DNA of 64,000 nucleotides from Nodosilinea sp. LEGE 07088 (GTDB lineage Bacteria > Cyanobacteriota > Cyanobacteriia > Phormidesmidales > Phormidesmidaceae). The position numbers and the translations under genes were made by a program. The notes beneath the pieces were generated by a model. It ran no database searches. It saw only the letters and a program-made list of their open reading frames with translations, and was not told where the DNA came from. Positions 37,485-46,136 of the stretch are shown here, one piece after another. Positions within the stretch are counted from its first letter, which is position 1. Every line of letters starts with the position of its first letter. The DNA lies in assembly GCF_015207395.1 (NCBI RefSeq), contig NZ_JADEWX010000017.1, forward strand, positions 1 to 64,000, written 5' to 3'.

Positions 37485-38609
37485 ATGGCCCGTGATTTCT
37501 ATGACATTCTTGGTATTTCGCGCAACGCCGATCAAGATGAAATTAAGCGATCCTATCGCCGCTTAGCTCGTAAGTACCACCCAGATGTCAACAAAGATCC
37601 TGGGGCTGAGGATACATTTAAAGAGATCAATCGTGCCTATGAGGTGCTTTCTGAGCCTGAGATCCGCGCCCGCTACGATCGCTTCGGTGAAGCTGGAGTC
37701 GGCGCTGCAGGGGCTGGAGGGTATCAAGATTTTGGCGACATGGGTGGTTTCGCCGACATCTTTGAAAGCTTCTTTAGCGGTTTTTCGGGGGGGCAGGGCC
37801 AAGGCGGGCGAAGACGAGGACCAACTCGGGGAGATGACCTCCGCCTCGACCTGCGACTTGACTTTAAAGAGGCCGTGTTTGGTGGCGAAAAAGAAATCAA
37901 GATTAGCCATCTAGAAACCTGCGGTACCTGCACAGGCAGCGGGGCTAAGCCCGGCACTCGCCCCACCACCTGTGGTACCTGTAGCGGTACCGGGCAGGTA
38001 CGTCGGGCTACGCGCACGCCCTTTGGCAGTTTTACTCAGGTATCGGCCTGTCCTACTTGTAGCGGTACTGGTGAGGTCATTGAGAATCGCTGCGACGTCT
38101 GCGGGGGTAGCGGTCAGAACCAAGAGACGAAGAAGCTTAAAATTACAGTGCCTGCTGGGGTCGACAATGGCACTCGGCTGCGGGTGTCGAGTGAGGGGGA
38201 TGCTGGGCTACGGGGGGGGCCGGCAGGAGATCTCTATGTCTACTTGTTTGTGGCCGAAGATGCTGCCTTTAAGCGCGATGGTATCAACATCCTCTCTGAC
38301 TTAAAAATTAGCTACCTGCAAGCAATTTTGGGCTGCACATTGACTATTGATACGGTAGATGGCCCGGAGGAACTAGAGATACCTGCAGGAACTCAGCCAG
38401 GTACTGTGCTCACCCTAGAGAATCGTGGTGTGCCCAAGCTGGGTAACCCTGTTAGCCGCGGCGACCATTTGATCATGGTGCAGGTAGATATTCCTACCCG
38501 CATGAAGCCCGAAGAGCGAGAGCTAATCGAGAAACTAGCGGAAATTCGGGGTGAGAAGGTAAATCGAGGCGGTATTGAAGGTTTCTTAGGAGGTCTATTT
38601 CGCGGATGA
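37485..38609 (+). CDS. dnaJ: Type I J-domain co-chaperone DnaJ
   Basis: DnaJ (374 residues) delivers clients to DnaK and stimulates its ATPase. The J domain (1-70) contains HPD in YHPDVNKD. A Gly/Phe-rich linker follows (70-110), then four zinc-binding CxxCxGxG repeats ([32 protein letters not shown]) and two C-terminal substrate domains. It overlaps the next gene by four bases (ATGA), so translation is coupled. Confidence 0.96.
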   Translation: MARDFYDILGISRNADQDEIKRSYRRLARKYHPDVNKDPGAEDTFKEINRAYEVLSEPEIRARYDRFGEAGVGAAGAGGYQDFGDMGGFADIFESFFSGFSGGQGQGGRRRGPTRGDDLRLDLRLDFKEAVFGGEKEIKISHLETCGTCTGSGAKPGTRPTTCGTCSGTGQVRRATRTPFGSFTQVSACPTCSGTGEVIENRCDVCGGSGQNQETKKLKITVPAGVDNGTRLRVSSEGDAGLRGGPAGDLYVYLFVAEDAAFKRDGINILSDLKISYLQAILGCTLTIDTVDGPEELEIPAGTQPGTVLTLENRGVPKLGNPVSRGDHLIMVQVDIPTRMKPEERELIEKLAEIRGEKVNRGGIEGFLGGLFRG

Positions 38610-38854
38610 GTAGCGTGATGTCTACCCGGCCCGATGATTGTCTAGACCTGCGGGGTACTCCCTGTCCGATTAACTTTGTGCGCACTAAGCTACAGCTCGA
38701 AAAGATGGCTCCTGGTGCTTTGCTTGAGGTTTGGCTGGACAGTGGAGAGCCGGTGGAGCAGGTTCCAGATAGCCTGACGATGGAGGGGTATCTGGTGGAG
38801 CAGTTGGAAGACTGTGCGGATTACTTTGCCCTACGCGTACGTCGCCCGGCTTAG
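38606..38854 (+). CDS. TusA-family sulfurtransferase-like protein
   Basis: The 82-residue protein has the TusA/SirA motif [17 protein letters not shown] with the sulfur-carrying Cys in CP at about 20, followed by the [18 protein letters not shown] strand-helix. TusA proteins relay sulfur for tRNA thiolation or molybdenum cofactor synthesis; the specific acceptor here is unknown. It overlaps dnaJ by four bases and abuts rsgA, an order I recall from other cyanobacteria (dnaJ-tusA-rsgA). Confidence 0.88.
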   Translation: MSSVMSTRPDDCLDLRGTPCPINFVRTKLQLEKMAPGALLEVWLDSGEPVEQVPDSLTMEGYLVEQLEDCADYFALRVRRPA

Positions 38855-38857
38855 GTG

Positions 38858-39991
38858 ATGGTACCCGATGAGGCGAGTGAAGGCATTGCTTTAGAGACGG
38901 GTGCTGAGTCGTGGGGGCGCGTTGTCGCGATTCAGGCTAACTATTATCGGGTACGGCTAGAATCACCAGGTGATCTAGGGATCGTAGGGCAGGTGCTGTT
39001 GTGCACTCGTCGGGCGCGGTTAAAGAAGACCGGGCAACGGGTGATGGTAGGAGATTGGGTGCATTTGGAGGCCGTAGACTGGGCTGCGGGGCGGGGTGCG
39101 ATCGCGGCAATACACCCGCGCCAAACGATGCTCGATCGCCCACCCATGGCCAATGCTGACCAGATTCTGCTGGTATTCGCCCTGACTGAACCCGATCTTG
39201 ATCCCCAGCAGTTGGGGCGGTTTTTGGTGAAGGCTGAGTCAACCGGGGTGCCGGTAAGCCTTTGCCTCAATAAACAAGACTTGGCAACCCCTGCCAGCGT
39301 GCAATATTGGCAAACCCAGTTACCGCGATGGGGTTATACGCCACAGGTGATGAGTGTTCGAGATAGCGCCTCTCTAGATGGGTTGCGATCGCGGCTGAGG
39401 GGCCGCACAACGGTTGTTTCGGGGCCATCTGGGGTAGGTAAGTCAAGCCTGATCAATCAGCTCATTCCCTGGGTTAGTCTGCGAACTGGAACCGTGTCGG
39501 GCAAGCTCGCCCGAGGCCGCCACACGACCCGCCATGTGGAGCTATTTGAGCTGCCGGCTGGCGGATTCTTGGCGGACACTCCCGGCTTTAATCAGCCTGA
39601 TCTGGCCCTAACACCGCTGGCCTTAGGCCAGTGCTTTCCTGAGATTCGTCAGCGATTAGCCTTAGGCCGCTGCCAGTTCAACGACTGTCTGCACCAGGGC
39701 ACTCCTGGCTGTGCTGTAGACCCCGATTGGCCTCGCTACGAACTTTATCTCACGCTGCTAGAGGAGGCCATTGCATACGAAGCGTTACAGCTTCAGCAGC
39801 GAGATCCCGAAGCTGTGCTCAAAGTCAGGGTAGGACAAAAAGGGCAGCACCACCATGAGCCTCGGCTGCAATCTAAACGATACCGTCGCTCCTCACGGCG
39901 TAGTCAAAGGCAAGCTCTCGACGAGCTATGTCACGACGCCTCGCTAGATGCCCTGGAGCGGTTACCTGAGGAAGAATCGCCTCCGGGTTGA
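38858..39991 (+). CDS. rsgA: Ribosome small subunit-dependent GTPase RsgA
   Basis: RsgA checks late assembly of the 30S subunit. It is a circularly permuted GTPase: an OB-fold first (20-95), then NKQDL (G4) before the P-loop GPSGVGKSSL (G1) and DTPGF (G3). The C-terminal zinc knuckle shows as CQFNDCLHQGTPGC. The 377-residue protein ends in a Lys/Arg/Ser-rich tail. A GTG immediately precedes the ATG at 38858; either could start translation, 0-3 bp after the tusA-like gene. Confidence 0.93.
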   Translation: MVPDEASEGIALETGAESWGRVVAIQANYYRVRLESPGDLGIVGQVLLCTRRARLKKTGQRVMVGDWVHLEAVDWAAGRGAIAAIHPRQTMLDRPPMANADQILLVFALTEPDLDPQQLGRFLVKAESTGVPVSLCLNKQDLATPASVQYWQTQLPRWGYTPQVMSVRDSASLDGLRSRLRGRTTVVSGPSGVGKSSLINQLIPWVSLRTGTVSGKLARGRHTTRHVELFELPAGGFLADTPGFNQPDLALTPLALGQCFPEIRQRLALGRCQFNDCLHQGTPGCAVDPDWPRYELYLTLLEEAIAYEALQLQQRDPEAVLKVRVGQKGQHHHEPRLQSKRYRRSSRRSQRQALDELCHDASLDALERLPEEESPPG

Positions 39992-40483
39992 TCTGTAAGC
40001 TGAGTGACAACCCTGCTCGATCGCCATCAGTGGGTTACCTACAACATTAAAAACTTTAAAACTAGCGAAATTTATATTTTCTTTCTTTTTTATATGAGTT
40101 TTCCCCAAGGTTTTCCCCAGAATTAGACTTTATTTCCCCAGAATCAAACGGAGAATGGGGTTTGCAGCTAAGGCTGTGGATTGGCATTGTCCACAGGTAC
40201 ACAAGATCTCCTGTGTAGCGACTGCTACTGATGAAAGCAATGGGGATCGCTGAAACCCTTAGCGCTTCGTTTGCGACTGATAGGGGCTAGCGGATAGGGG
40301 CAGGCTTGGCAAGATTGACATCCCCCAGCACTCTGGTGACAATGGTGCGACCAACGTATACAGCGCTTCTGTCTTGACCTAGTTAACGCATCTGAAGTTC
40401 CTTTACGGCAAGGGATCCAGGTTGTGGTTTGGGTTGATAGTGGGTGGTGTTCTGGTGTGAACTTTCAGCTTGGGGAAGTGGAG
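39992..40483. other. AT-rich intergenic region with DnaA-box-like repeats
   Basis: No gene is supported in about 490 bp. An A/T-rich tract (about 40045-40098) is followed by TTTTCCCCA at 40099-40107 and 40111-40119 and TTTCCCCA at 40133-40140. An inverted pair follows, CTGTGGA-N9-TCCACAG (40174-40196), whose right half TTGTCCACA differs by one base from TTATCCACA. The layout recalls a replication initiation or DnaA-regulated site, but dnaN or dnaA is not adjacent in this window. Confidence 0.4.
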
Positions 40484-40708
40484 ATGAGTGAGCAATCAAT
40501 GGCGGCAATGGCACCCAGAATTAGCCTTAATGTAGAGGTGCCGGAGGAGCTGTTTGAGGCCATGCGCGACTATGTAGAAACCCATCCTTCCTGGAGTCAG
40601 CATCGGGTGTTTTGTGCGGCCTTGTCGCTGTTTCTGATGCAAAACGGTATCAGCGATCGCCGGATTAATCGTCTATACCTAGATGCCGTGTTTGACTATG
40701 CTGCCTAA
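40484..40708 (+). CDS. DUF2811 family small protein
   Basis: The start at 40484, with a GGGGAAGTGGAG segment directly upstream, gives 74 residues: ISLNVEVPEELFEAMRDYVETHPSW, then HRVFCAALSLFLMQNG and NRLYLDAVF. This is the DUF2811 pattern, a cyanobacterial family whose strand-helix-helix form resembles ribbon-helix-helix regulators (inference). Function is unknown. Confidence 0.85.
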   Translation: MSEQSMAAMAPRISLNVEVPEELFEAMRDYVETHPSWSQHRVFCAALSLFLMQNGISDRRINRLYLDAVFDYAA

Positions 40709-40720
40709 CGCTGGCTTCAG

Positions 40721-41974
40721 CTATTGAACCGCAGGGTCTAGGCGCACAAGACGGCCATTCGGGTCGTCGGTAAGCACGTAGAGAAAGCCGTCGGGCCCCT
40801 GGCGCACGTCCCGAACTCGCTGACCAATGGGAATGGCCGTTTCATTGATGACATTGCCGTTGACGTCTACCTCAATGCGCTTGACATCCTGGGAGACTAG
40901 ACCGCCAGCAAAGATTTGCCCTTGCCACTGAGGGTAGCGATCGCCCCGGTATATGGCTAGCCCAGAGGGCGCGATCGCGGGCGTCCAGTGGGTGATCGGA
41001 TCGACCATCCCAGGGCGTGACTGCTCGGTTGAGATCGGGCCACCAGAATATTCTTCGCTGAAGGTGACGACCGGCCATCCATAGTTCTCGCTGGCGGCCA
41101 GCTGATTTAACTCATCGCCGCCGCGGGAGCCGTGTTCGGTCGCCCACACCTGATCAGTGGCGGGGTCGAGGGCTAGCCCCTGAATGTTGCGATGGCCGTA
41201 GCTCCAAATCAGGGGATTGGCCTCAGGGGTATCGACAAAGGGGTTATCGCTGGGTGCCTCCCCAGTGTCCGTGAGGCGGACGATGGATCCTAGCAGGGTC
41301 TGGCGGTTTTGGGCCTGATTGCGAATCAGGTTGCCTTCCAGCTCTAAGGGTGGGTTGCCACCGTCGCCGATGGCGACCAACAGAGTGTTGTCGGGCAGCC
41401 ATAGCAGGCGTGAACCAAAATGTTGCCCCCCCGATTTATCGCGATTGTTGGCAAAAATGACCGTCCAATCGGTGAGGGTATCGCCTTGCAGACGGGCCCG
41501 GGCTACCTGGGTACGGTTGGCCTGCCGAGTGCCTGCGGCATAGGCCAGGTAAATCAGGCCGTTGGTTTCAAACTGTGGATGGAGGGCGATATCCAGCAGG
41601 CCTCCCTGTCCCAGGGCCAGGACGTTGGGCAATCCCGAGAGGGGGGTCGGCTCTAAAACACCATTGCTAACTCGGCGTAGACGGCCAGGGCGCTCGGTGA
41701 TGAGCATGTCACCATTGGGTAACCAAGCCATGCTCCAGGGGTGTTCTAGACCTGTCACTACGGTGACGGGGTTGACCTGATTGACGGTGGCAATTGGGTT
41801 CTCTAAATCGGTGACAGCCTCTGTATCGGTGACAGACCCTGTATCGGTGACAGCCTCTGGGGCGGCTGCCGAAGGCTGAGCAGGAGGGCTGCTGGGCGCG
41901 GTAGATAGGGTGCAACTGCCCAAGAGGCCGAGCCATACCAGGGGTCGTAAAACTAGTGTAAACCGAGTCAACAT
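40721..41974 (-). CDS. PQQ-dependent sugar dehydrogenase-like lipoprotein
   Basis: This 417-residue protein of the glucose/sorbosone dehydrogenase family has a beta-propeller with the motifs LEHPWSMAWLPNGDMLITERPGRL, GGLLDIALHP, IGDGG, YGHRNIQGLALDP and EHGSRGGDELN. An N-terminal lipobox LLGSC near 20 suggests a lipoprotein. A linker of about 50 residues contains a six-residue repeat (ESVTDT-like, three copies; 18-bp units near 41811-41860). Such enzymes oxidise aldose sugars using PQQ; whether this host makes PQQ is unknown. Confidence 0.85.
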   Translation of the reverse strand: MLTRFTLVLRPLVWLGLLGSCTLSTAPSSPPAQPSAAAPEAVTDTGSVTDTEAVTDLENPIATVNQVNPVTVVTGLEHPWSMAWLPNGDMLITERPGRLRRVSNGVLEPTPLSGLPNVLALGQGGLLDIALHPQFETNGLIYLAYAAGTRQANRTQVARARLQGDTLTDWTVIFANNRDKSGGQHFGSRLLWLPDNTLLVAIGDGGNPPLELEGNLIRNQAQNRQTLLGSIVRLTDTGEAPSDNPFVDTPEANPLIWSYGHRNIQGLALDPATDQVWATEHGSRGGDELNQLAASENYGWPVVTFSEEYSGGPISTEQSRPGMVDPITHWTPAIAPSGLAIYRGDRYPQWQGQIFAGGLVSQDVKRIEVDVNGNVINETAIPIGQRVRDVRQGPDGFLYVLTDDPNGRLVRLDPAVQ

Positions 41975-42105
41975 AGGGGCTAACGGGTGAGTTGTGGTTG
42001 ACGAGAAATCGAGACCGGTGCAGCGCGATCGCGCCCATCTTTGATCGCAGTGAATTGTATAGCCGCTGCCATCTGCCCTGGGATAGAGCTGCTAGGTTGA
42101 TCTGC

Positions 42106-42759
42106 TCAGCTATCAGAGCCGTTACCGGCCCAGGGGCGACGCAGATGCAGGGGGAGGTGAGAGCAGTTGTTGAGTTGGCGCACAAAGGGGCCATAGTCCA
42201 TTTGCTCGACTAGAGAAACAGCAGTGACGGGCATGGCGAGGCGATCGCGATATCGCCCGACATCAATGCCGAGCAGGGTGCAGAGCACGATGCGCAGGGT
42301 GGCCTTGTGGGAAACCACCAGCACATTGCCATCGGGATAGGTGTCTTCGATCTCAGCCAGTACGTTAGAGCTGCGGCGGGCCACCTGCATAGCCTTTTCA
42401 CCCTGGGTCGGGGTGTTCCAGGCGGGGTCGGCCAGCCAGCGAATGTAGTCGTCGTGAAAGGTCTTATTAACGGTGGCGGGGGCCATGCCTTCCCACTGGC
42501 CAAAGGATAGCTCTCGCAAGCCATAGCGCTGCTGCACGCCGAGCCCCGTAATCTGACAGAGGGGCTGCACCGTAGCGGCAGCGTGGTTGAGGGGACTGCA
42601 AAAAATCGCCTTCCAGTCGAGGTGGTGATAGGCCTTAGCAAAATAGTCAGCCATCTGCTGGCCACGATCTGTCAGCGCTACCCCATCCTGGCTACAGTAG
42701 CGACCCGTGCGGCAGTATTCGGTTTCGGCATTGCGGAGCAGGTATAGCCTCAGGGGCAT
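42106..42759 (-). CDS. Histidine phosphatase-family protein lacking the catalytic histidine
   Basis: The 217-residue protein is a paralogue of the adjacent gene at 42772. Where the phosphatase motif should read LRHG(E/Q)T, it has LLRNAET: the nucleophilic His is Asn (codon AAT). The second phosphate-binding Arg is also lost, since SPLRRA in the neighbour is SPLNHA here. Other landmarks stay, such as LRELSFGQWEG with the acid Glu and VVSHKAT with the second His. It is therefore probably catalytically dead but folded, perhaps a binding or regulatory partner. It lies 12 bp downstream of its paralogue on the same strand. Confidence 0.85.
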   Translation of the reverse strand: MPLRLYLLRNAETEYCRTGRYCSQDGVALTDRGQQMADYFAKAYHHLDWKAIFCSPLNHAAATVQPLCQITGLGVQQRYGLRELSFGQWEGMAPATVNKTFHDDYIRWLADPAWNTPTQGEKAMQVARRSSNVLAEIEDTYPDGNVLVVSHKATLRIVLCTLLGIDVGRYRDRLAMPVTAVSLVEQMDYGPFVRQLNNCSHLPLHLRRPWAGNGSDS

Positions 42760-42771
42760 AGGGGGCTGGCC

Positions 42772-43416
42772 TCAGGTGCAGGGAAGCGATCGCAGCTGGT
42801 CGCTCAGATGGGAGCGATCGGCAATGGTGTGAAATAGGGGACCCCGCTGGCCCAGTTCGACGACACTGACGGCTGCGACAGGCATATCCATGCGATCGCG
42901 GTAACGACCGACATCAATGCCCAGCAGAGTGCACAGCATAATGCGAATGGTGGCCTTATGAGAAACCAGCAAAATATGGCCATTGGCGTGGGTACGTTCG
43001 ATTTCATCGAGCACCTGAGCCGACCGCCGGGCAATATCTACCGCGCGCTCGCCCCCGACTGGTGCGTACCAGGCAGGGTCGGTGAGCCAGGCCACATACT
43101 CATCGTGGTGCTCCCGATCGACCGCCGAGGGATGCATGCCCTCCCAGCGACCGTACATTACCTCTCGCAGGCCATCGCGCAGATGCATGTCTAGCCCCCG
43201 TGCTTCACACAGGGGCCGAGCGGTTTCCACCGCCCGCCGTAGGGGGCTAATATAGGCGGCCGTCCAGGGCAGATGGGCATAGGTACTGGCAAATTCTTCG
43301 GCCATGGCTACCCCCTCTGGGGTAAGGCCGGGATCGTTTTCAGGCATACCGCAGTAGCCACCTGTGAGACTGTAGGCGGTTTGGCCATGGCGCAAAAAGT
43401 AGAGAAAAACTCCCAT
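42772..43416 (-). CDS. Histidine phosphatase family (phosphoglycerate mutase-like) enzyme
   Basis: The 214-residue enzyme has an intact active site: LRHGQT (His nucleophile and Arg), SPLRRAVET with the second Arg, LREVMYGRWEG with the acid Glu, and LLVSHKAT with the second His. The family removes phosphate from small molecules or proteins; the substrate cannot be read from the sequence. The degenerate paralogue lies 12 bp downstream, so the two are likely one transcript. Confidence 0.88.
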   Translation of the reverse strand: MGVFLYFLRHGQTAYSLTGGYCGMPENDPGLTPEGVAMAEEFASTYAHLPWTAAYISPLRRAVETARPLCEARGLDMHLRDGLREVMYGRWEGMHPSAVDREHHDEYVAWLTDPAWYAPVGGERAVDIARRSAQVLDEIERTHANGHILLVSHKATIRIMLCTLLGIDVGRYRDRMDMPVAAVSVVELGQRGPLFHTIADRSHLSDQLRSLPCT

Positions 43417-43600
43417 GGATGCCTAGGGGTAAAAACGGGGCAGTGGCCCCCTTAGATCAATCTGTGACAACGATCTCTATAGCAACAGCCATAGGATTGG
43501 ATAGACCATAAGCCTATGGGGCATGCACCCTTAATCTAACCTACGGACTGGGCAACCCAAAACAGATTCAGAATTGTATAAGACTTAGCTAAATCCGGAC

Positions 43601-44194
43601 TTAATCTAGATCGCGACGGCCCTCGAGGGCGCGGGCCAGGGTGACTTCATCGGCATATTCTAGATCGCCGCCCATGGGCAGACCAAAGGCAATGCGCGTG
43701 ACTCGGGTGAAAGGCTTGAGCAACTGCCCCACGTAGAGGGTCGTGGTGTCGCCCTCAATGCTGGGGCTAATGGCCAGAATCACTTCTTGAGTGCCCTCCT
43801 GGTTGACCCGGTGCACTAACGGACCAATAGTGAGTTGCTCAGGGCCAATGCCATCCATGGGTGAGATCAGGCCACCCAGCACGTGGTAGCGGCCCCGGTA
43901 TTCGCGGGTTTTTTCGATCGCAATCACGTCACGCGAGTCGGCTACCACACAGAGCGTTTGGCCATCGCGACTGGTGGCCCGGCAAATATCGCAAACGGGG
44001 TCAGCCGAGAGATGGAAGCACACCGAGCACTGGCCTACCTGGGTCTTGGCGTCTAGCAGGGCCTGGGCTAAGGCCTGCACTTCACTCTGGGGACGCTTGA
44101 GAATATGTAGCGCCAACCGCTGGGCCGACTTGGGGCCAACCCCTGGCAGCCGCTGAAACTCTTCGATTAATCGCGCCAGGGGACGGGTATAAAT
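43601..44194 (-). CDS. recR: Recombination mediator RecR, apparently with an ATT start codon
   Basis: RecR works with RecF/RecO to load RecA at gaps. The C4 zinc finger (CSVCFHLS...CDIC) and the Toprim domain ([16 protein letters not shown], then YHVLGG) are clear. The conserved helix-hairpin-helix segment [20 protein letters not shown] is encoded upstream of the first conventional start (TTG at 44116), so the true N-terminus must lie further up. Reading back, [13 protein letters not shown] begins at ATT (44194-44192), with a perfect AAGGAG nine bases upstream. A TAG closes the frame at 44251, and no ATG, GTG or TTG lies between. The resulting 197 residues match the usual RecR length. Confidence 0.85.
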   Translation of the reverse strand: MYTRPLARLIEEFQRLPGVGPKSAQRLALHILKRPQSEVQALAQALLDAKTQVGQCSVCFHLSADPVCDICRATSRDGQTLCVVADSRDVIAIEKTREYRGRYHVLGGLISPMDGIGPEQLTIGPLVHRVNQEGTQEVILAISPSIEGDTTTLYVGQLLKPFTRVTRIAFGLPMGGDLEYADEVTLARALEGRRDLD

Positions 44195-44250
44195 GGGGCC
44201 AGACTCCTTGCCTTGCTCAATGTATAGATTGTACGTGTAAGGTAAAACCT

Positions 44251-44622
44251 ATGGCAGATTTGAGCGGCACCTGGCTAGGTACCTATTGGCAGCAAGACCA
44301 TCCCACCCGCTTTGAGGTCACCCTGGTACAGGGGGGCAATACCCTCAGCGGTAGCATTTTGGACGATGGCTATTTGGGCGAAGCCCAGCTCGTGGGCCGC
44401 GTCGCTGGACGACAGGTTAGCTTTGTGAAACGCTACTTAACCCAGCAGCTGCCCTCTATTGATTATGTCGGTACTGTCTCAGAAGATGGCAATCATCTGG
44501 CTGGGCAATGGAATATTGCTGGATTTGATGCTGGTCCTTGGGAAGCTTACCGGAGCGAGGATGACCTCACCGCTAGCTGGAATAGGGTTGTCGATCGTCA
44601 GTTAGTGTTGTCTGCTGACTAA
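44251..44622 (+). CDS. Conserved cyanobacterial hypothetical protein (123 aa)
   Basis: This protein is predicted to be a small beta-rich domain: LSGTWLGTYWQ, FEVTLVQGGNTLSGSILDD, VSFVKRYL, IDYVGTVSEDGNHLAGQWNI. Alternating strands with W and G suggest a lipocalin-like or beta-barrel fold, similar to proteins annotated only as hypothetical in cyanobacteria. No signal peptide is seen. It is divergent from recR by 56 bp and is followed by a terminator-like hairpin. Confidence 0.7.
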   Translation: MADLSGTWLGTYWQQDHPTRFEVTLVQGGNTLSGSILDDGYLGEAQLVGRVAGRQVSFVKRYLTQQLPSIDYVGTVSEDGNHLAGQWNIAGFDAGPWEAYRSEDDLTASWNRVVDRQLVLSAD

Positions 44623-44644
44623 AGCTGCTAGGTGATGCCTATAA

Positions 44645-44703
44645 AGCCAGGGTGGAGCGATGCTTCGAAAACCGAGCTTATGTACCCTGGCTGGCATTTT
44701 TTC
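44645..44703 (+). terminator. Probable intrinsic terminator
   Basis: Arms AGCCAGGGT (44645-44653) and ACCCTGGCT (44684-44692) pair across a 30-nt loop, followed by GGCATTTTTT. The T run supports termination after the gene ending at 44622, although the loop is long. Confidence 0.6.
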
Positions 44704-44773
44704 AGTCTAGAAAGCCCTATATTAAGTAGCGTTGTCCTATGACAACGCCTACTCCCGTGGGGTTGAGGGGTCG

Positions 44774-46126
44774 ATGTATGCGTTAGGGTTGCAGCTATTA
44801 AAGCCTGGGATGGTGGTTGGCATGCTGCTGGCCAGTGTGGTGTTGCCTGCGCTACCGGTGTGGGCTCCAGAACTACAGCGTCAATTAGTGCCACTGTCTA
44901 AGACAGACACCCTGGCGGATCTATATCACCGCCGCGATCGCCTGCGGGCTGAACTCCGCCAGCGCCCGGCTGTAACGATGGCCAACCGGTCTGGCCTGGG
45001 GGTCGTGTCAGACGACGCCCTCGATCAGCTCTGGTCGATTGATCACCGCCTACGCCAAGAAGAGCAGGCCCAGAAATGGCGGCACCAGGCTCAGATGCAT
45101 GCAGCAGCAGCTCGTGGTTTGGGAGATCCAGCCTTTCTACCGACCTCGATGCTAGATCTAGTGGTAACCCATTGGGAAGCGGCGCTGTTGGCCCTTGACC
45201 AAATTCCTGGCGATACTTTCGGCGCCATGCAGGTAGTGGTTCAGCAACGGCAGTATGAAGGAGAGCGGGCGATCGCCGCCTACCACCATGACACTGCTCG
45301 CTCTGATTTTTTGCGGGCGATCGCCGATCAAAAGGGCCTAGCTGGGCGGCTCCGGCTGACGATTTGCAACCTCCAGCGCGAATGCCGCCGCTGGCAGGGG
45401 AATCAGCCCCCCGCCAGCCCGGCCAGCCTAATCAAGGTGCCCGTTGCGATCGCGCTGATGGCTAAACTGCACCAGGAAGGCACCGCCCCCGCCACCCCGC
45501 TGTGGGTCAGCCCCAGCAACTGGACCGAAGATGCGGGCTCGACCTGGGTTAGAACCGAGTATCCTCTAGAGCAAGTCATGGCCGATATGGTGAGCGCCAG
45601 CGGCAACATCGCCACCAATCAGCTGATCGACTACCTGGGATGGGAAGGGGTTAACCAAATTCTGCGGAGCCGGGGATACACCACTACCCGAGTGACTAGC
45701 AAGCTAGTGGGCGAATCGACTTACCCGGCCAATGCTGGCAACGCCCCCAATGTGATCACCACCGACGAACTCACTGACATGATGGTGGCGATCTATAACC
45801 ACGAATATCCCGGTGCTGAGTTAATCGAAACGGCCCTCGCTAACCAGCGCGATCGCGCTTTGGGCCATGCTGCCGTCCAGGCTCCCATTACCTGGCTGGG
45901 CGAAAAAACCGGCAGAAACTCTAAGGTGCTGGGCACAACGACAGCGATCAGCGTTGGCGGTCAGCGCTATATTATCACCGCGACCCTAGACCACAGCGGT
46001 AGTGAAAGCGCCCTCAGGTCGGTGGTCGCAGACGTGGTGCAATATTTGCTGACCCACAACGGCTTTGAGCATACTGTGGCCTCATCTGAGGCGATCGCGG
46101 CTCGGCCTCAGGCGTTCTTGCCCTAG
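44774..46126 (+). CDS. Class A beta-lactamase-like serine hydrolase
   Basis: This 450-residue protein has an N-terminal hydrophobic segment (about 5-35) that acts as signal or anchor, a helical Arg/Gln-rich linker, and a C-terminal beta-lactamase/DD-peptidase fold. The three motifs are present: SLIK (SxxK) after SPA, SGN, and KTG in GEKTGRNSK. No Glu of a clear class A omega loop (ExxLN) is seen, so hydrolysis of beta-lactams is doubtful and a role with peptidoglycan is as likely. I choose the ATG at 44774 with an adjacent GAGGGG; an in-frame TTG at 44732 is less likely. Confidence 0.75.
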   Translation: MYALGLQLLKPGMVVGMLLASVVLPALPVWAPELQRQLVPLSKTDTLADLYHRRDRLRAELRQRPAVTMANRSGLGVVSDDALDQLWSIDHRLRQEEQAQKWRHQAQMHAAAARGLGDPAFLPTSMLDLVVTHWEAALLALDQIPGDTFGAMQVVVQQRQYEGERAIAAYHHDTARSDFLRAIADQKGLAGRLRLTICNLQRECRRWQGNQPPASPASLIKVPVAIALMAKLHQEGTAPATPLWVSPSNWTEDAGSTWVRTEYPLEQVMADMVSASGNIATNQLIDYLGWEGVNQILRSRGYTTTRVTSKLVGESTYPANAGNAPNVITTDELTDMMVAIYNHEYPGAELIETALANQRDRALGHAAVQAPITWLGEKTGRNSKVLGTTTAISVGGQRYIITATLDHSGSESALRSVVADVVQYLLTHNGFEHTVASSEAIAARPQAFLP

Positions 46127-46136
46127 CGCCGGCATC

